Source: JAIEPW01 sp964406035
Lineage (GTDB): Bacteria > Acidobacteriota > Terriglobia > Bryobacterales > Bryobacteraceae
Reading direction: 5' to 3'
Assembly: GCA_964406035.1 (NCBI GenBank)
Contig: CAYOQB010000025.1
Location: 1-40,036, forward strand
Length of the DNA stretch: 40,036 nucleotides
The first letter of the stretch is position 1. Every line of letters starts with the position of its first letter. The position numbers and the translations under genes are program-made. This document shows positions 8,032-17,800 of this stretch, one piece after another. The notes beneath the pieces are model-generated. The model worked only from the letters and a program-made list of their open reading frames with translations, made no database searches and was not told the origin of the DNA.

Positions 8032-8805
8032 TCAGGAGCAAGTCTGCGCCAAACGCTCCTCCAGATATAGAAGGTTCTTGCTCCGGCGGTAGAGGCCGGG
8101 CGTGATGCCGAAGGTCCGCCGGAAGTGGCGAGTGAAGTGGCTTTGGTCGGCGAACCCGGTTTCGGCCGCGACCGTGGAAGGGTCCATGCCGGCGCGGAGC
8201 AGAGTGCGGGCTCGCGCCAGGCGAATTTGCAGCAGAAACGCATGGGGCGGCAGACCGGTGTTGCGGCGGAACACGCGCGTAAGGTGAAACGGGCTGAGCC
8301 GCGCCACCGCCGCAAGTTGCTCCAGGCGGATGTTGTCGCGGGAGTGTTCGAGGAGATAGCTGCGGGCTCGCCGCACCGCGCCTGCCTCGCGGCCAAGAGG
8401 GCTGGCGGCATCGCCGCGGACGGCGGTCTCGAGATCCAGGCGAGCCTCGTCGATCCCCAGCGCGCCGCCGGGCTCCGCGATGCGCCGGCACAAGTCGAGC
8501 AGGTGGTGGCGGATATCCTCGCGATTGCGGACCGGGTCCCGCCAGAACGTGCTCCACTCCCCGCTCAGGTACAGGTTGTGGTGGTCGCAATGGCCCCGGT
8601 TGGCGTGGATCTCGCCCGCCGGGATCAGAAACGTGCTGCCGGGCGGAGTGTGGCGCCACGCGCCTCGGAAGTAGAGTTCGCCGCTACCGCGATCGATGGT
8701 GCACAGTAGCGTCTCGTCATGCCAGTGGCGAGGATACTCGTGGTTGACGCCGATCCCGCGGAAGACTTCATAGCCTTCGCCGCGCCAGAACTGAAGGAAC
8801 GCCAT
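8032..8805 (-). CDS. AraC-family transcriptional regulator
   Basis: A 257-residue cytoplasmic regulator. The N-terminal part is a cupin-like sensing domain (HEYPRHWHDETLL and PGSTFLIPAGEIHANRG, typical of AraC_binding). The C-terminal ~100 residues hold two helix-turn-helix units: IRLEQLAAVARLSPFHLTRVFRRNTG, then VAAETGFADQSHFTRHFRRTFGITPG, the AraC signature. The inducer is unknown. It heads a two-gene unit with the DinB-like protein, which is its probable target. Confidence 0.92.
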   Translation of the reverse strand: MAFLQFWRGEGYEVFRGIGVNHEYPRHWHDETLLCTIDRGSGELYFRGAWRHTPPGSTFLIPAGEIHANRGHCDHHNLYLSGEWSTFWRDPVRNREDIRHHLLDLCRRIAEPGGALGIDEARLDLETAVRGDAASPLGREAGAVRRARSYLLEHSRDNIRLEQLAAVARLSPFHLTRVFRRNTGLPPHAFLLQIRLARARTLLRAGMDPSTVAAETGFADQSHFTRHFRRTFGITPGLYRRSKNLLYLEERLAQTCS

Positions 8806-8849
8806 GTTCAGGACTGGGACGCGGCGCCGCGCGATTGGTTAGGAGACGC

Positions 8850-10214
8850 TTAGGTCGCGTTGCCGTTTGCTTCTTCCGGCGGGGGCGGCTCGGGCAGTCT
8901 GCTGATCAGCAGCTTGTCGATCCGGCGGCCGTCCACGTGCACCACGTCGAAGCGCCACCCGTTCCACTCGAAGGCATCCCCGGACACCGGCACCCGACCC
9001 AGTTGCGTCAGGACGAAGCCGGCGGCGGTGGCGAAGTCGCCATCCTGCTCGCCGGGGAGTTCCGGGAGGAGCAATTCCTGCCGCAAATCGGAGACGGGCA
9101 GGATGCCGTCCACCAGCCAGGATCCGTCCTCGCGGGGGAGGGCGCGGGGGCCGGCGATCTCGTCAGCGGTGGCCGCCACCTCGCCCACGATGGCGCGGGT
9201 CAGGTCGGTCATCGTGATCAGCCCTTCCACGCCGCCGTGCTCGTCGATCACCAGAGCCATTCCCGTGCCGGAGCTGATGAACAGGTCGATGACATCGAAA
9301 GCCCGCTTCGACTCCGACACCAGCAGGGGTTTCTTCAGCAGCGGGCGCAGGTCCAGGGGTTGCCCGGCCAGGCTTTGCCCCAGGACATCCTTGACGTCGA
9401 TGATGCCGGCGAGCTGATCCAGGCTGCCTTCACCCACGGGATAACGGAGGTATGGGCTGTTCAGGATCTTGCTCAAGGTAACCTCCGTGGTTTCCTTCAA
9501 ATCCAGCCAGATCACGCGGTTGCGGGAGCGCATCAGCTCGGTGACCCGGCGGTCGCCGAGACGGAAGACGGCGCTGACCATTTCCTGCTCGGCTTCCTCG
9601 AAGGTTCCGTGCCGGGTACCCTGCTCGATCAGACCCTTGATTTCCTCTTCGGTCACGGGCGGCTCGGTTCCAGCGCGCAGCGGGATCAGCTTGAGCACCA
9701 TGTTGCTGGACCAGGACAGGAAGCGCACCACCACGGAGGTCGCGGAGGCAAGCCGCTTCATGAACGGCGCGAGACCGCTGGCGATGCCCTCCGGGTTGAT
9801 GAGCGCGATGTTCTTGGGTGCGAGCTCCCCGAGAATCAGCGTCAGGTAGCTGATGGCGATCACCACCAGGCCGAAGCTGATGGATTCGCTGTAGGGGTCG
9901 AGCAGCGGGTATTGGCTCAGGTAGTAATTCAGGTGCCCGGCCAAGGTCACGCCGCCGAAGGCTCCGGCGAGCGTTCCGATGAGGGTGATCCCCACCTGCA
10001 CGGTGCTGAGGAAGTCGCCGGGGTTTTGGGCCAGATCCAGCGCCACTTGCGCGCCCCGCCTGCCCTGTTTCACGCGCTGTTCCAGGCGCGCCTTGCGCGA
10101 GGAAACCACGGCGATCTCCGCCATCGCAAAAAGCCCGTTCGCCAGAATCAGCACGAAGAGGATCCCAATCTCCAGTCCAGCCGAGCCCATCAGGCGTTCG
10201 CCCCCTACCATCAA
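8850..10214 (-). CDS. CNNM/HlyC-CorC family membrane protein (DUF21, CBS, transporter-associated domain)
   Basis: A 454-residue inner-membrane protein. Domains in order: a DUF21 transmembrane region (about 10-190, beginning LEIGILFVLILANGLFAMAEIAVVSSRKARLE), a tandem CBS region (about 215-340, with GTFEEAEQEMVSAVFRLGDRRVTELM and VIDEHGGVEGLITMTDLTRAIVG) and a C-terminal CorC_HlyC domain (DGSWLVDGILPVSDLRQEL). Relatives are implicated in Mg2+/Co2+ handling; 'hemolysin' is a historical name. A second ATG (MGSAGLEIG) eight codons in is an equally plausible start. It is divergent from the MBOAT gene, with only 48 bp between the start codons. Confidence 0.92.
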   Translation of the reverse strand: MMVGGERLMGSAGLEIGILFVLILANGLFAMAEIAVVSSRKARLEQRVKQGRRGAQVALDLAQNPGDFLSTVQVGITLIGTLAGAFGGVTLAGHLNYYLSQYPLLDPYSESISFGLVVIAISYLTLILGELAPKNIALINPEGIASGLAPFMKRLASATSVVVRFLSWSSNMVLKLIPLRAGTEPPVTEEEIKGLIEQGTRHGTFEEAEQEMVSAVFRLGDRRVTELMRSRNRVIWLDLKETTEVTLSKILNSPYLRYPVGEGSLDQLAGIIDVKDVLGQSLAGQPLDLRPLLKKPLLVSESKRAFDVIDLFISSGTGMALVIDEHGGVEGLITMTDLTRAIVGEVAATADEIAGPRALPREDGSWLVDGILPVSDLRQELLLPELPGEQDGDFATAAGFVLTQLGRVPVSGDAFEWNGWRFDVVHVDGRRIDKLLISRLPEPPPPEEANGNAT

Positions 10215-10239
10215 GTTAGCGGAAACGGCGCCGGACCGT

Positions 10240-10245
10240 TATAAT
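10240..10245 (+). promoter_or_regulatory. Consensus TATAAT -10 box before the MBOAT operon
   Basis: A perfect TATAAT lies 17 bp before the ATG at 10263. The -35 position holds only a weak TTAGCG (10216-10221, 18-bp spacer). The transcript would have almost no leader. Confidence 0.45.
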
Positions 10246-10262
10246 CAAGGCTTCCCAGCTCC

Positions 10263-11660
10263 ATGCTCGTCACCTCGTCCACGTATTTCCTGTTTTTGGC
10301 CGGGGTTTTCTTTTTGTACTGGCTGCTGGCGCGCTGGAGGGTGGCGAGCCTGTCGATCCTCCTGTTCGCCAACTATTTCTTCTACGCCAAGTGGGACTTG
10401 TTCTATCTGGGTCTGATCCCGGCGGCCGGCTTTTGCGACTACTGGCTGGCGCGCGGTATGGGCGCCACCAAGCGGACCGGAATCCGCCGGACGCTGGTCA
10501 CCGCCAGCGTGCTGATGAACGTCGGGCTGCTGGCGTCCTTTAAGTACATGCCGTTCCTGCTGGAGAATTGGGCCGTGGTGAGCGGCGGGGTCGCGCCCGC
10601 CTGGCATTGGACCTTCCCGCTGGGGCTGTCCTTCTATTGTTTTCAGGCGCTGACTTACACCATCGACGTCTACCGGCACGATGCCAAGCCGGCCACCAGC
10701 CTGCTCACCTACCTGACCGGCGTCAGCCTTTTTCCGACAACTCTCAGCGGACCCATCACCCGGGTGTCGTCGCTGGTGACCCAGTTGGAGCGCAAGGAGA
10801 AGACGCTGGCTCCGGAAAATGGCGCCAAAGCGCTGTTCTGGATCGGTTTGGGGCTGAGCAAGAAGTTCCTGATTGCCGATTACCTGGCAGAGAACCTGGT
10901 GAACCGCGTGTTCGACTTCCCCAACCTGTACAGCGGCGGCGAAACCCTGGTGGCTATCTACGGCTACGCCTTGCAGCTTTACTATGATTTTTCGGGCTAC
11001 ACGGATATCGTTCTCGGATCGGCCCTGCTGCTGGGTTTGCAGCTTCCGGCGAACTTCAACGCTCCCTACGCGGCGGTGGACCTGGCCGATTTCTGGCGCC
11101 GCTGGCACATCTCGCTTTCTAACTGGCTGCGCGACTATCTCTTTTTCAGCCTGCCGGGACAGCGCGGCAAGGTGCTGCCGTATGTGAATCTGGTGATCAC
11201 CATGGTGATCGGGGGCTTGTGGCATGGCCCGTCGTGGACCTTCGTGATCTGGGGCGCCTTGCACGGAGTTGGCCTGGCGGCGGTGCGATTGTGGCAGCAG
11301 AAGCGCGGGAGCCAGCCAGCCGAGGGAGCCTGGCGGATCGCGAACATCTTCTTCACCTTCCAGTTTGTCGCGCTGTGCTGGGTGTTTTTCCGCGCCACCT
11401 CGATCGAGAACGCGTGGTCGATTCTGGGGCGCGTGGCGTCGAACACCTGGGCCGCGCCGAACGTCAGCGGGAGCCTGTGGTTCATTCTGCTGGTGGCGAT
11501 CGCGGCGCATTATGTGCCGCGGACCTGGTTCGAGTTCTCGATTCGCGTGTATTCGCGGGCGCCGTTTTACGTGCAAGCGGCTTGTCTGGCGGCTTTGGTG
11601 GTGGCGCTGCAATTCGTGGCGGCCACGGGGACCACGCCGTTCATCTACAACAACTTTTAG
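10263..11660 (+). CDS. MBOAT-family O-acyltransferase (AlgI/DltB-like)
   Basis: A 465-residue multi-pass membrane acyltransferase that typically passes acyl groups from the cytoplasm to an extracytoplasmic polysaccharide or wall acceptor. Family marks are YYDFSGYTDI (240-248), FWRRWHISLSNWLRDYLF (277-294) and GGLWHGPSWTFVIWGALHG (317-335), with the presumed catalytic His334 and conserved His321. Length and topology fit AlgI/PatA-type proteins. It is followed 5 bp later by two SGNH-like genes, giving the membrane-transferase plus SGNH layout known from alginate (AlgI/J/X) and peptidoglycan (PatA/B) acetylation. No polysaccharide synthase is adjacent, so the acceptor is unknown. Confidence 0.93.
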   Translation: MLVTSSTYFLFLAGVFFLYWLLARWRVASLSILLFANYFFYAKWDLFYLGLIPAAGFCDYWLARGMGATKRTGIRRTLVTASVLMNVGLLASFKYMPFLLENWAVVSGGVAPAWHWTFPLGLSFYCFQALTYTIDVYRHDAKPATSLLTYLTGVSLFPTTLSGPITRVSSLVTQLERKEKTLAPENGAKALFWIGLGLSKKFLIADYLAENLVNRVFDFPNLYSGGETLVAIYGYALQLYYDFSGYTDIVLGSALLLGLQLPANFNAPYAAVDLADFWRRWHISLSNWLRDYLFFSLPGQRGKVLPYVNLVITMVIGGLWHGPSWTFVIWGALHGVGLAAVRLWQQKRGSQPAEGAWRIANIFFTFQFVALCWVFFRATSIENAWSILGRVASNTWAAPNVSGSLWFILLVAIAAHYVPRTWFEFSIRVYSRAPFYVQAACLAALVVALQFVAATGTTPFIYNNF

Positions 11661-11665
11661 GGCAC

Positions 11666-13048
11666 ATGAAGAACTTCCCCTGGAAAACCGCCCTTACGAT
11701 CCTCAGCTTCGGCGCGCTGCTGGCGGTGCCGGAGTACACGCCGGCGCTGACCGGATATCCGTCGTTGAAGCTGGAACAGTTGCCGCTGCTGGTCGACTTC
11801 CCGCTGCGCAACCGGGTGGCCGAGCCCATCGCAGAGGAGCAGAACCGGCTGAAACCGTCCTTGCGAACCGTGCAGCCGCTGCGCGAGCACTTCATCGACG
11901 CCTCGGGATCGCTGGACCGGTTCTTCGAGGCGGTGCTGGCGCTGGAACAAGGGAAGGCGGAGCGTCCGGTCCGGATCGTTCATTACGGGGACTCGCCGAC
12001 TACCGCGGATCTGATCACCGCCGATGTGCGCGCCCTGCTGCAGACCAGGTTCGGAGACGCGGGCCACGGATTCGTTCTGATCGACAAGCCGTGGGCGTGG
12101 TACGGCCATCGAGGGGTGCGGATCGAGGCGACCGGCTGGCAGATCGATCCGGCGACGCAAGGCTCCAAGGACGGGTTGTTCGGATTGGGCGGGGTCAGCT
12201 TCCGGGGATCGCCGGGCGCGGTCTCGAGTCTGATCCTGAAGCACCCCGGCCATCAACGGGTGGAGGTCGCGTATCTGGAGCAGCCGGGCGGCGGCACGCT
12301 GGCGGTGGAGGCAGGCGGCGAGCCGCTGGGGAGCGTTGCGACCGAAGGTCCGGAGGCGAAGCCCGCGTTCCACAGCTTCGCGCTCCCGGCCGGAACGCGA
12401 AAGATCACCCTGCGGGTCACCTCGGGTTCGGTTCGGGTCTTCGGCGCATCCTTCTTGAAAGACGCGCCCGGCATTATTTATGACAGCCTGGGACTCAACG
12501 GCGCCTACGTCCGGGTGCCGGCCAAGCTATTCAACGCCGATCATTGGGCGGAGCAGTTGCGCCACTACCGCCCGGATCTGGTGGTGGTGAACTACGGAAC
12601 CAACGAAAGCGTCTACCCGCAGTTTGTCGATTTCGCCTACAGCAAGGAGATGAAGGAAGTGGTGCGCCGCATCCGCGCCGGTATTCCGGACGCGCCGATT
12701 CTGGTGATGAGTCCGATGGATCGCGGGGAGCGCGATTCCGGGGGGCAGATCGGGACGGTGCCGGTAATGGCGCGGCTGGTGGACCTGGAACGGCAGGTGG
12801 CGGGGGAGACGAACTGCGCCTTTTTCAATACGTTCGCGGCCATGGGCGGGGCCGGAACGATGGGCCGCTGGTACGCGGCCGAGCCCCGGCTGGTGGGCGC
12901 GGATTTCATTCACCCTATGCCTGCCGGCGCGCGGATCGTAGGGGGTCTGCTCTACGAGGGGTTGCTGGATGGGTATAATCAGTTCAAGGCGAAGCAGATG
13001 CAGCGTAAGCTCGCGGAAAACCCGGCGGGAGAGATGCAGCCGAGATGA
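11666..13048 (+). CDS. SGNH/GDSL hydrolase-like acyltransferase partner 1
   Basis: A ~460-residue exported or membrane-anchored SGNH-fold protein. Start at ATG 11666, which gives an N-terminal hydrophobic segment (about 6-21); a longer open frame upstream only overlaps the MBOAT gene. Block I is HYGDSPTTAD with the nucleophile Ser110. The middle has a beta-rich insert (about 190-265). Block III is NYGTNES with Asn313, and block V is DFIHPMPAG with Asp413 and His416. All catalytic elements appear intact. It probably completes acyl transfer to a polymer outside the membrane (known for AlgJ/AlgX/PatB relatives, inferred here). Its stop overlaps the next ATG. Confidence 0.88.
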   Translation: MKNFPWKTALTILSFGALLAVPEYTPALTGYPSLKLEQLPLLVDFPLRNRVAEPIAEEQNRLKPSLRTVQPLREHFIDASGSLDRFFEAVLALEQGKAERPVRIVHYGDSPTTADLITADVRALLQTRFGDAGHGFVLIDKPWAWYGHRGVRIEATGWQIDPATQGSKDGLFGLGGVSFRGSPGAVSSLILKHPGHQRVEVAYLEQPGGGTLAVEAGGEPLGSVATEGPEAKPAFHSFALPAGTRKITLRVTSGSVRVFGASFLKDAPGIIYDSLGLNGAYVRVPAKLFNADHWAEQLRHYRPDLVVVNYGTNESVYPQFVDFAYSKEMKEVVRRIRAGIPDAPILVMSPMDRGERDSGGQIGTVPVMARLVDLERQVAGETNCAFFNTFAAMGGAGTMGRWYAAEPRLVGADFIHPMPAGARIVGGLLYEGLLDGYNQFKAKQMQRKLAENPAGEMQPR

Positions 13049-14439
13049 GGCTCGCCCTGGCAGCCCTCGCGCTGATCCTGCCGCTGGACGCGGCGACGCC
13101 GGCGAAGCCTCCAGCAAAGACTGCAGCCAAGTCCACCAAGCCCGCGGTTCAGACCAAGAAAAAGAGTTCCAGCGCAAAGACTCCGGTTCGCAGCGCGACA
13201 CGGAAGCCGGCCTATCGCGCCCCCCGGCCCCCGGTGGTCTCGGCGGCGGTGCGGGCGCAGGCAGCACGGACGGTGAACGCCGCCCACCAGCAGGGCGCGG
13301 AAATTCCGGTTGAGAACCCGATGGCGCTGGTGCCGTTCTTCGAGATGCTGTATCGCCATCAGCAGGGGCAGGTGGACGGTCCGCTCCGGATTCTGCATTA
13401 CGGCGATTCCCACACCGCGGCGGATGAGTGGACCGGGGGCATGCGGCAGGCTTTCCAGGCGCGGTTTGGAGACGGCGGCAGCGGCTACAGTTTCGCGGGA
13501 CGCCCGTGGAACAGCTACCGGCGGTTGGATGTGCGCGGCAGCTCCACGCGGGGATGGTACACGGACGGGCTGGTGGGGCGCAGCGGCGACGGGCTTTACG
13601 GGCTGGGCGGGGTCGCCATGACCGCTACCCGGGCGGGCGAAGCCGTGTACCTGAACGCCGAATGTGAGCGCGTGGAAATCTTTTATCTGCAGCAGCCTGG
13701 CGGGGGGGATGTCAACCTTTACGACAATGGCGCGCTGGTGGAGCGAATCTCCACGAACGGCGAGCTTGCGCCGGGCTACTACCGCCTGGAAACGTCACCA
13801 GGCCCGCATCGCTTCGAACTGGAGACGGCGGAGTACAAGCCGGTGCGCATCTTCGGGTGGGCCGCTGAGAACGCCAAGGGCGTCACCTACGAAACTCTGG
13901 GGATCAACGGCGCGCAGGCGTCGATCGTGTTCGGCTGGGATGAGAATCTGCTGCTGGACAACGTGGCGCGGCGGAATCCGGCGCTGATCGTGCTGGCTTA
14001 CGGAACCAATGAAGCGCGGAATCGCGATTGGACTTACGAGACCTATCACGACATGTTTCTGCAGTTGATCCAGCGGTTCCGCAAGGCGGCGCCGACGGCA
14101 TCGATTCTGGTGGTAGGCCCGCCGGACCACCTGATCCGCAAGGGGCGGAGCTGGGTTCCGATGGAGAAGCTGGATGTGATTGTGCGGGCGCAGCGGGAAG
14201 CGGCGCTGATTTCCGGCTGCGCATATTGGGATCTGCGGGCGCGCATGGGCGGCAAGGGATCCATGCGCAACTGGGTGTATGCCGGGATGGCGCAGGGCGA
14301 TTATGTTCACTTCACCGCGCCGGGCTACCGGCTGATCGGCGAAGCGATTTTCCGAGACCTGATGAATGAGTATCTCGACTTCGTTCAGGCGAGGCAACGT
14401 GTTGCAGAAGCGACGGTTGCAGGGGAAGATCGCCACTGA
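13045..14439 (+). CDS. SGNH/GDSL hydrolase-like acyltransferase partner 2
   Basis: A 464-residue exported SGNH-like protein, a paralogue of the preceding one; its ATG overlaps the previous TGA by ATGA, so translation is coupled. After a signal peptide (1-17) comes a Lys/Ala/Pro-rich low-complexity linker (about 18-62), which the first copy lacks and which may tether it to an anionic surface polymer. The SGNH blocks are HYGDSHTAAD (Ser122, with an extra His123 as in AlgJ/X-like proteins), AYGTNEAR (Asn322) and DYVHFTAPG (Asp419, His422). Two partners for one MBOAT suggests two acceptor positions or a transfer/esterase pair. Confidence 0.88.
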   Translation: MRLALAALALILPLDAATPAKPPAKTAAKSTKPAVQTKKKSSSAKTPVRSATRKPAYRAPRPPVVSAAVRAQAARTVNAAHQQGAEIPVENPMALVPFFEMLYRHQQGQVDGPLRILHYGDSHTAADEWTGGMRQAFQARFGDGGSGYSFAGRPWNSYRRLDVRGSSTRGWYTDGLVGRSGDGLYGLGGVAMTATRAGEAVYLNAECERVEIFYLQQPGGGDVNLYDNGALVERISTNGELAPGYYRLETSPGPHRFELETAEYKPVRIFGWAAENAKGVTYETLGINGAQASIVFGWDENLLLDNVARRNPALIVLAYGTNEARNRDWTYETYHDMFLQLIQRFRKAAPTASILVVGPPDHLIRKGRSWVPMEKLDVIVRAQREAALISGCAYWDLRARMGGKGSMRNWVYAGMAQGDYVHFTAPGYRLIGEAIFRDLMNEYLDFVQARQRVAEATVAGEDRH

Positions 14440-14474
14440 AGCCGGGTAGTTCGCCACGCATTCGGTCAAGCCTG

Positions 14475-14529
14475 ATTAATTAATCTTCACATCATTGATT
14501 CTTTGGGACATTCTGAGTTAGCCTGACCC
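14475..14529 (+). promoter_or_regulatory. Promoter-like module upstream of TonB receptor 1 (copy A)
   Basis: This 55-bp block aligns without gaps to 18092-18146, upstream of the second receptor. Identical blocks are ATTAATTA, CTTCA, CATTGAT and TGACCC. A -35-like TTGATT (14495-14500) is 17 bp from TTAGCC (14518-14523). An AT-rich block lies upstream, as in UP elements. The implied leader is ~280 nt. The remainder of 14440-14808 holds no gene. Confidence 0.6.
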
Positions 14530-14583
14530 CAGCATTTAGGTTTGTGTTACCGGACTGCAATTCTGTAGTCCGGCTGGGGGTCA
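14524..14583 (+). promoter_or_regulatory. Two-tier stem-loop at the predicted 5' end of the receptor 1 mRNA
   Basis: TGACCCCAGC (14524-14533) is complementary to GCTGGGGGTCA (14573-14583) with one bulged G. Inside, CCGGACTGCA (14550-14559) pairs with TGTAGTCCGG (14564-14573) around an ATTC tetraloop, including one G-U pair. No T-tract follows. A structured leader, RNA regulator site or small mobile palindrome are all possible. Confidence 0.5.
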
Positions 14584-14808
14584 CATTTCTGGCAAATTTC
14601 CAGTCGCGAATGCGCTGGTTCACAAGGCTTCATTGGCTTTGGGACTTGACGCGTCAGTCTTCCGGGTTCCCCGGGAAGCGTGCCTCCCCGACAGCAACCA
14701 CCCCCCTTCACCAGATCAGAGAGACGCGCGCCCTGGGCAGGACCGACCGGGCGCGGGGTGCAAAGGGCGGACAGACAAGAAGCAATGAAACAAGGAGCAT
14801 AAATTGAT

Positions 14809-17800
14809 ATGGAGATAAGCACGAAGCGCAGGATATTGGCTTCGATGCTGGTGCTCGCCCTGCTGGCGCTTCCCGCGCTGGCACAGGAAAGCACCGGCAG
14901 CGTTTCCGGCGTGGTTACCGACGCATCCGGCGCCGCGATTCCGAACGCCAAGATCGTGATCACCGGACCACGCCTGCCGAAGGGCCTGGAGACCAACACG
15001 GACGGGACGGGCAACTATGTATTCGTCAGCCTTCCGGTTGGCGTATACAGCATCAGCGTTTCGGCCGCGGGATTCCAGACCACCCGCCAGGCGGAGCTGG
15101 AAGTCCGGCTGGGATCGCAGGTGAACTTCAGCCCCAAGCTGAACGTTGGACAGATGGCCGAGGTCGTGGAAGTCACGGCGGCGGCGAACCAGATTGACAC
15201 GGCGTCCAGCCGCACGGTGACCAGCCTGCAGAGCAACCAGATGCTGAATCTGCCGACGGGGCGCACCTTCAATTCGATTTTGGCGATCGCCCCCGGCGTT
15301 CGCAGCGAAGTGAAGGGCGGCAACGCGGGAGTGGGCGGCTTCTCGGTGGACGGCGCGAGCGGTTCGGAGAACACGTTCTTCCTGGACGGCGTCGAGGTTT
15401 CGGACGTCCGCCGCGGATCGCTGCGGCAGCAGAACGCGATTCCGATCGAGTTCACGCAGGAAGTCAACATCCGCTCCGGCGGTTTCGAGGCGGAGTACGG
15501 CGGCGCGACGGGCGGCGTGGTGAACGTCTCCACCAAGGGCGGCAGCAACGATTTTCATGGCCAGGTTTACTTCCAGACCACGAATGACTCGTTGAACGCC
15601 CGCGATCGCGGCTACTACCAGCGCGCGGCGGCGAACGCCGATCTCGCTGAGTTTTTCCATCCGCGCGAGGACCAATACTCGATCTGGTATCCGGGCGGAA
15701 TCTTCAGCGGACGCCTGTTGAAGGATCGCCTGTTCTTCACGAGCGGTTATTCTCCGGAACTGGAGAATTCGCGACGGACGGTGCCGTTCGCCTCGGGAGC
15801 GCGCTCCTATGACCAGCGCTGGCTCCGGCACTACATGGTGAACCGGCTGGATTGGAACGCGACCAACAAGCTGCAGGTGAACTCCACCTGGATCTGGTCG
15901 CCCTTCAAGCGGACCGGCACGCTGCCGAGCCGCGATGAACGGCTTGCGCCGGTCAATGGCCTGGACGTGCAGGGCGGCTTCACGCCGGCGCAGACGGTCT
16001 CCGTGGGCGCGACTTACGCGCTGACGCCGAAGATCGTTGTCACCGGCCGCTACGGCTACCGCTACATCAACGACAAGGACGGCAACTACGGTTTGCCGGG
16101 CGTGCCGTTCATCAGCTACTCGACCTCGAGCGTCGGAATCGCCGGCGTGCCTTCGAACGTGCAGTTCCCGAACGGCTACACCAACACCGCGTCCACGCTG
16201 GCGATCGTGAAGGACATCACCACTCGTCACAATGTGTATCTGGACGGCTCCTGGATCAAGAACATCGGTGGCCAGCAGCACACCTTCAAGGCGGGTTGGG
16301 CGCTGAACCGGCTGGGCAATCAGGTGCTCAGCGACTACACCAACGGGCGCTTCGTGGTGAACTGGAACGATTCCTTCTCCCGCGGCAGCATCCGCGACCA
16401 GCGCGGAACGTACGGGTTCTACACCTGGCAGGACGGCGTGCGCCTGAACAACGGCGTGAACAGCCGCAATCAGGGCTTCTACGTGCAGGATCAATGGCGC
16501 GTTCACCAGCGGCTGACCTTGAATCTGGGCGTCCGCTTCGAGAACGAATTCCTGCCGCCGTATACCCCGGAGTTCAACGGAATCAAGATCTCGAATCCGG
16601 TTTCGTTCGGCTGGGGCGACAAGATCGCGCCGCGCATCGGCGCCGCGTGGGATATCTTCGGCGACGGGCAGTGGAAGCTGGCCGGCAACTTCGGCCTGTT
16701 CTACGACACCATGAAGTATGAACTGGCGCGCGGCAGCTTCGGCGGCGACTACTGGTGGAGCCACGTGTACCGGTTGAACGACCCGAACGTGTTCAACCTG
16801 AGCCGGACGAATCCCGGCGCGCTGGGTCCGAACATCATTTCCTACAACAACCGCACCATTCCGATCAACGCGGCGGGCGAGTTGGAGGGAATCGATCCGG
16901 ATATCAAGCCCTATGCCTCGCGCGAGTTCTCGCTGATGCTGGAGAAGCAGATCAACCGCCGCGGCGTGGCCAGCATTCGCTACGTTCGCAAGGACCTGCT
17001 CCGGGCGATTGAAGACATCGGCGTCTTGGACGCGGAAGACAACGAAGTGTACCTGATCGGCAATCCGGGCTTCGGCCAGACGCGGAACACGAATTCCGTG
17101 TACGGGCAGAAGACGCCGGACGGCCAGGAATTCCTGGTTCCGGAAGCCAAGCGGCAATATGACGCGGTGGAATTCCGCTTCCAGGGGAAGATCGGCGGAT
17201 TCAATCTGATCCCGTCGTACACCTGGAGCCGCCTGTACGGGAACTACTCCGGCTTGGCGAATTCGGACGAAGCGGGACGGTCGGATCCCGGCGTTTCGCG
17301 CGCCTACGATCTGCCGTACTACTACTTCGACGCGTCGGGCAGCCAGCGCAACGTGCTGGGCCGGCTGGGCACGGATCGCCCGCATACCTTCAAGCTGTTC
17401 GCCTACTACGACCTGAAGTCGCGGATGGGCAACACCTTCTTCGGCTTGAATCAGTTGGCCTATCAGGGCACCCTGGATTCGACCTCGGTGATCTACCTGT
17501 CGGCGCCGACGTTCCCCTATGGCCGCGGCGACCTGGGCCGCACGCCCACCTACACGCAGACGGATCTGCAGATCGCGCACACGTTCAAGATGACGGAGCG
17601 GATGAGCGTCCGGCTGGAAGCGAATGCCCGTAACCTGTTCAACCAGGGCACGGTGATCTCGCGCGCATCGCAATTGAACCGCAACGGGGCGATCACCATC
17701 GATCCGACGCAGTTCTTCCGCGGCTACGACCCGAGGGCCCTGGTTCCTCCGGGCGTGGGATCCACGCGGTTCAACCCGATCTATGGGTTGCCCGGCGCGG

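Noticed and set aside
8009..8659. A long N-terminal extension of the DinB-like frame over the AraC gene.
   Set aside because: It is Pro/Arg-rich with no domain, and the AAGGAG plus signal peptide at 8008 mark the true start.
11219..11665. N-terminal extension of the first SGNH protein into the MBOAT gene.
   Set aside because: It lies out of frame over the conserved WHG region of the MBOAT gene; the ATG at 11666 gives a normal membrane segment.
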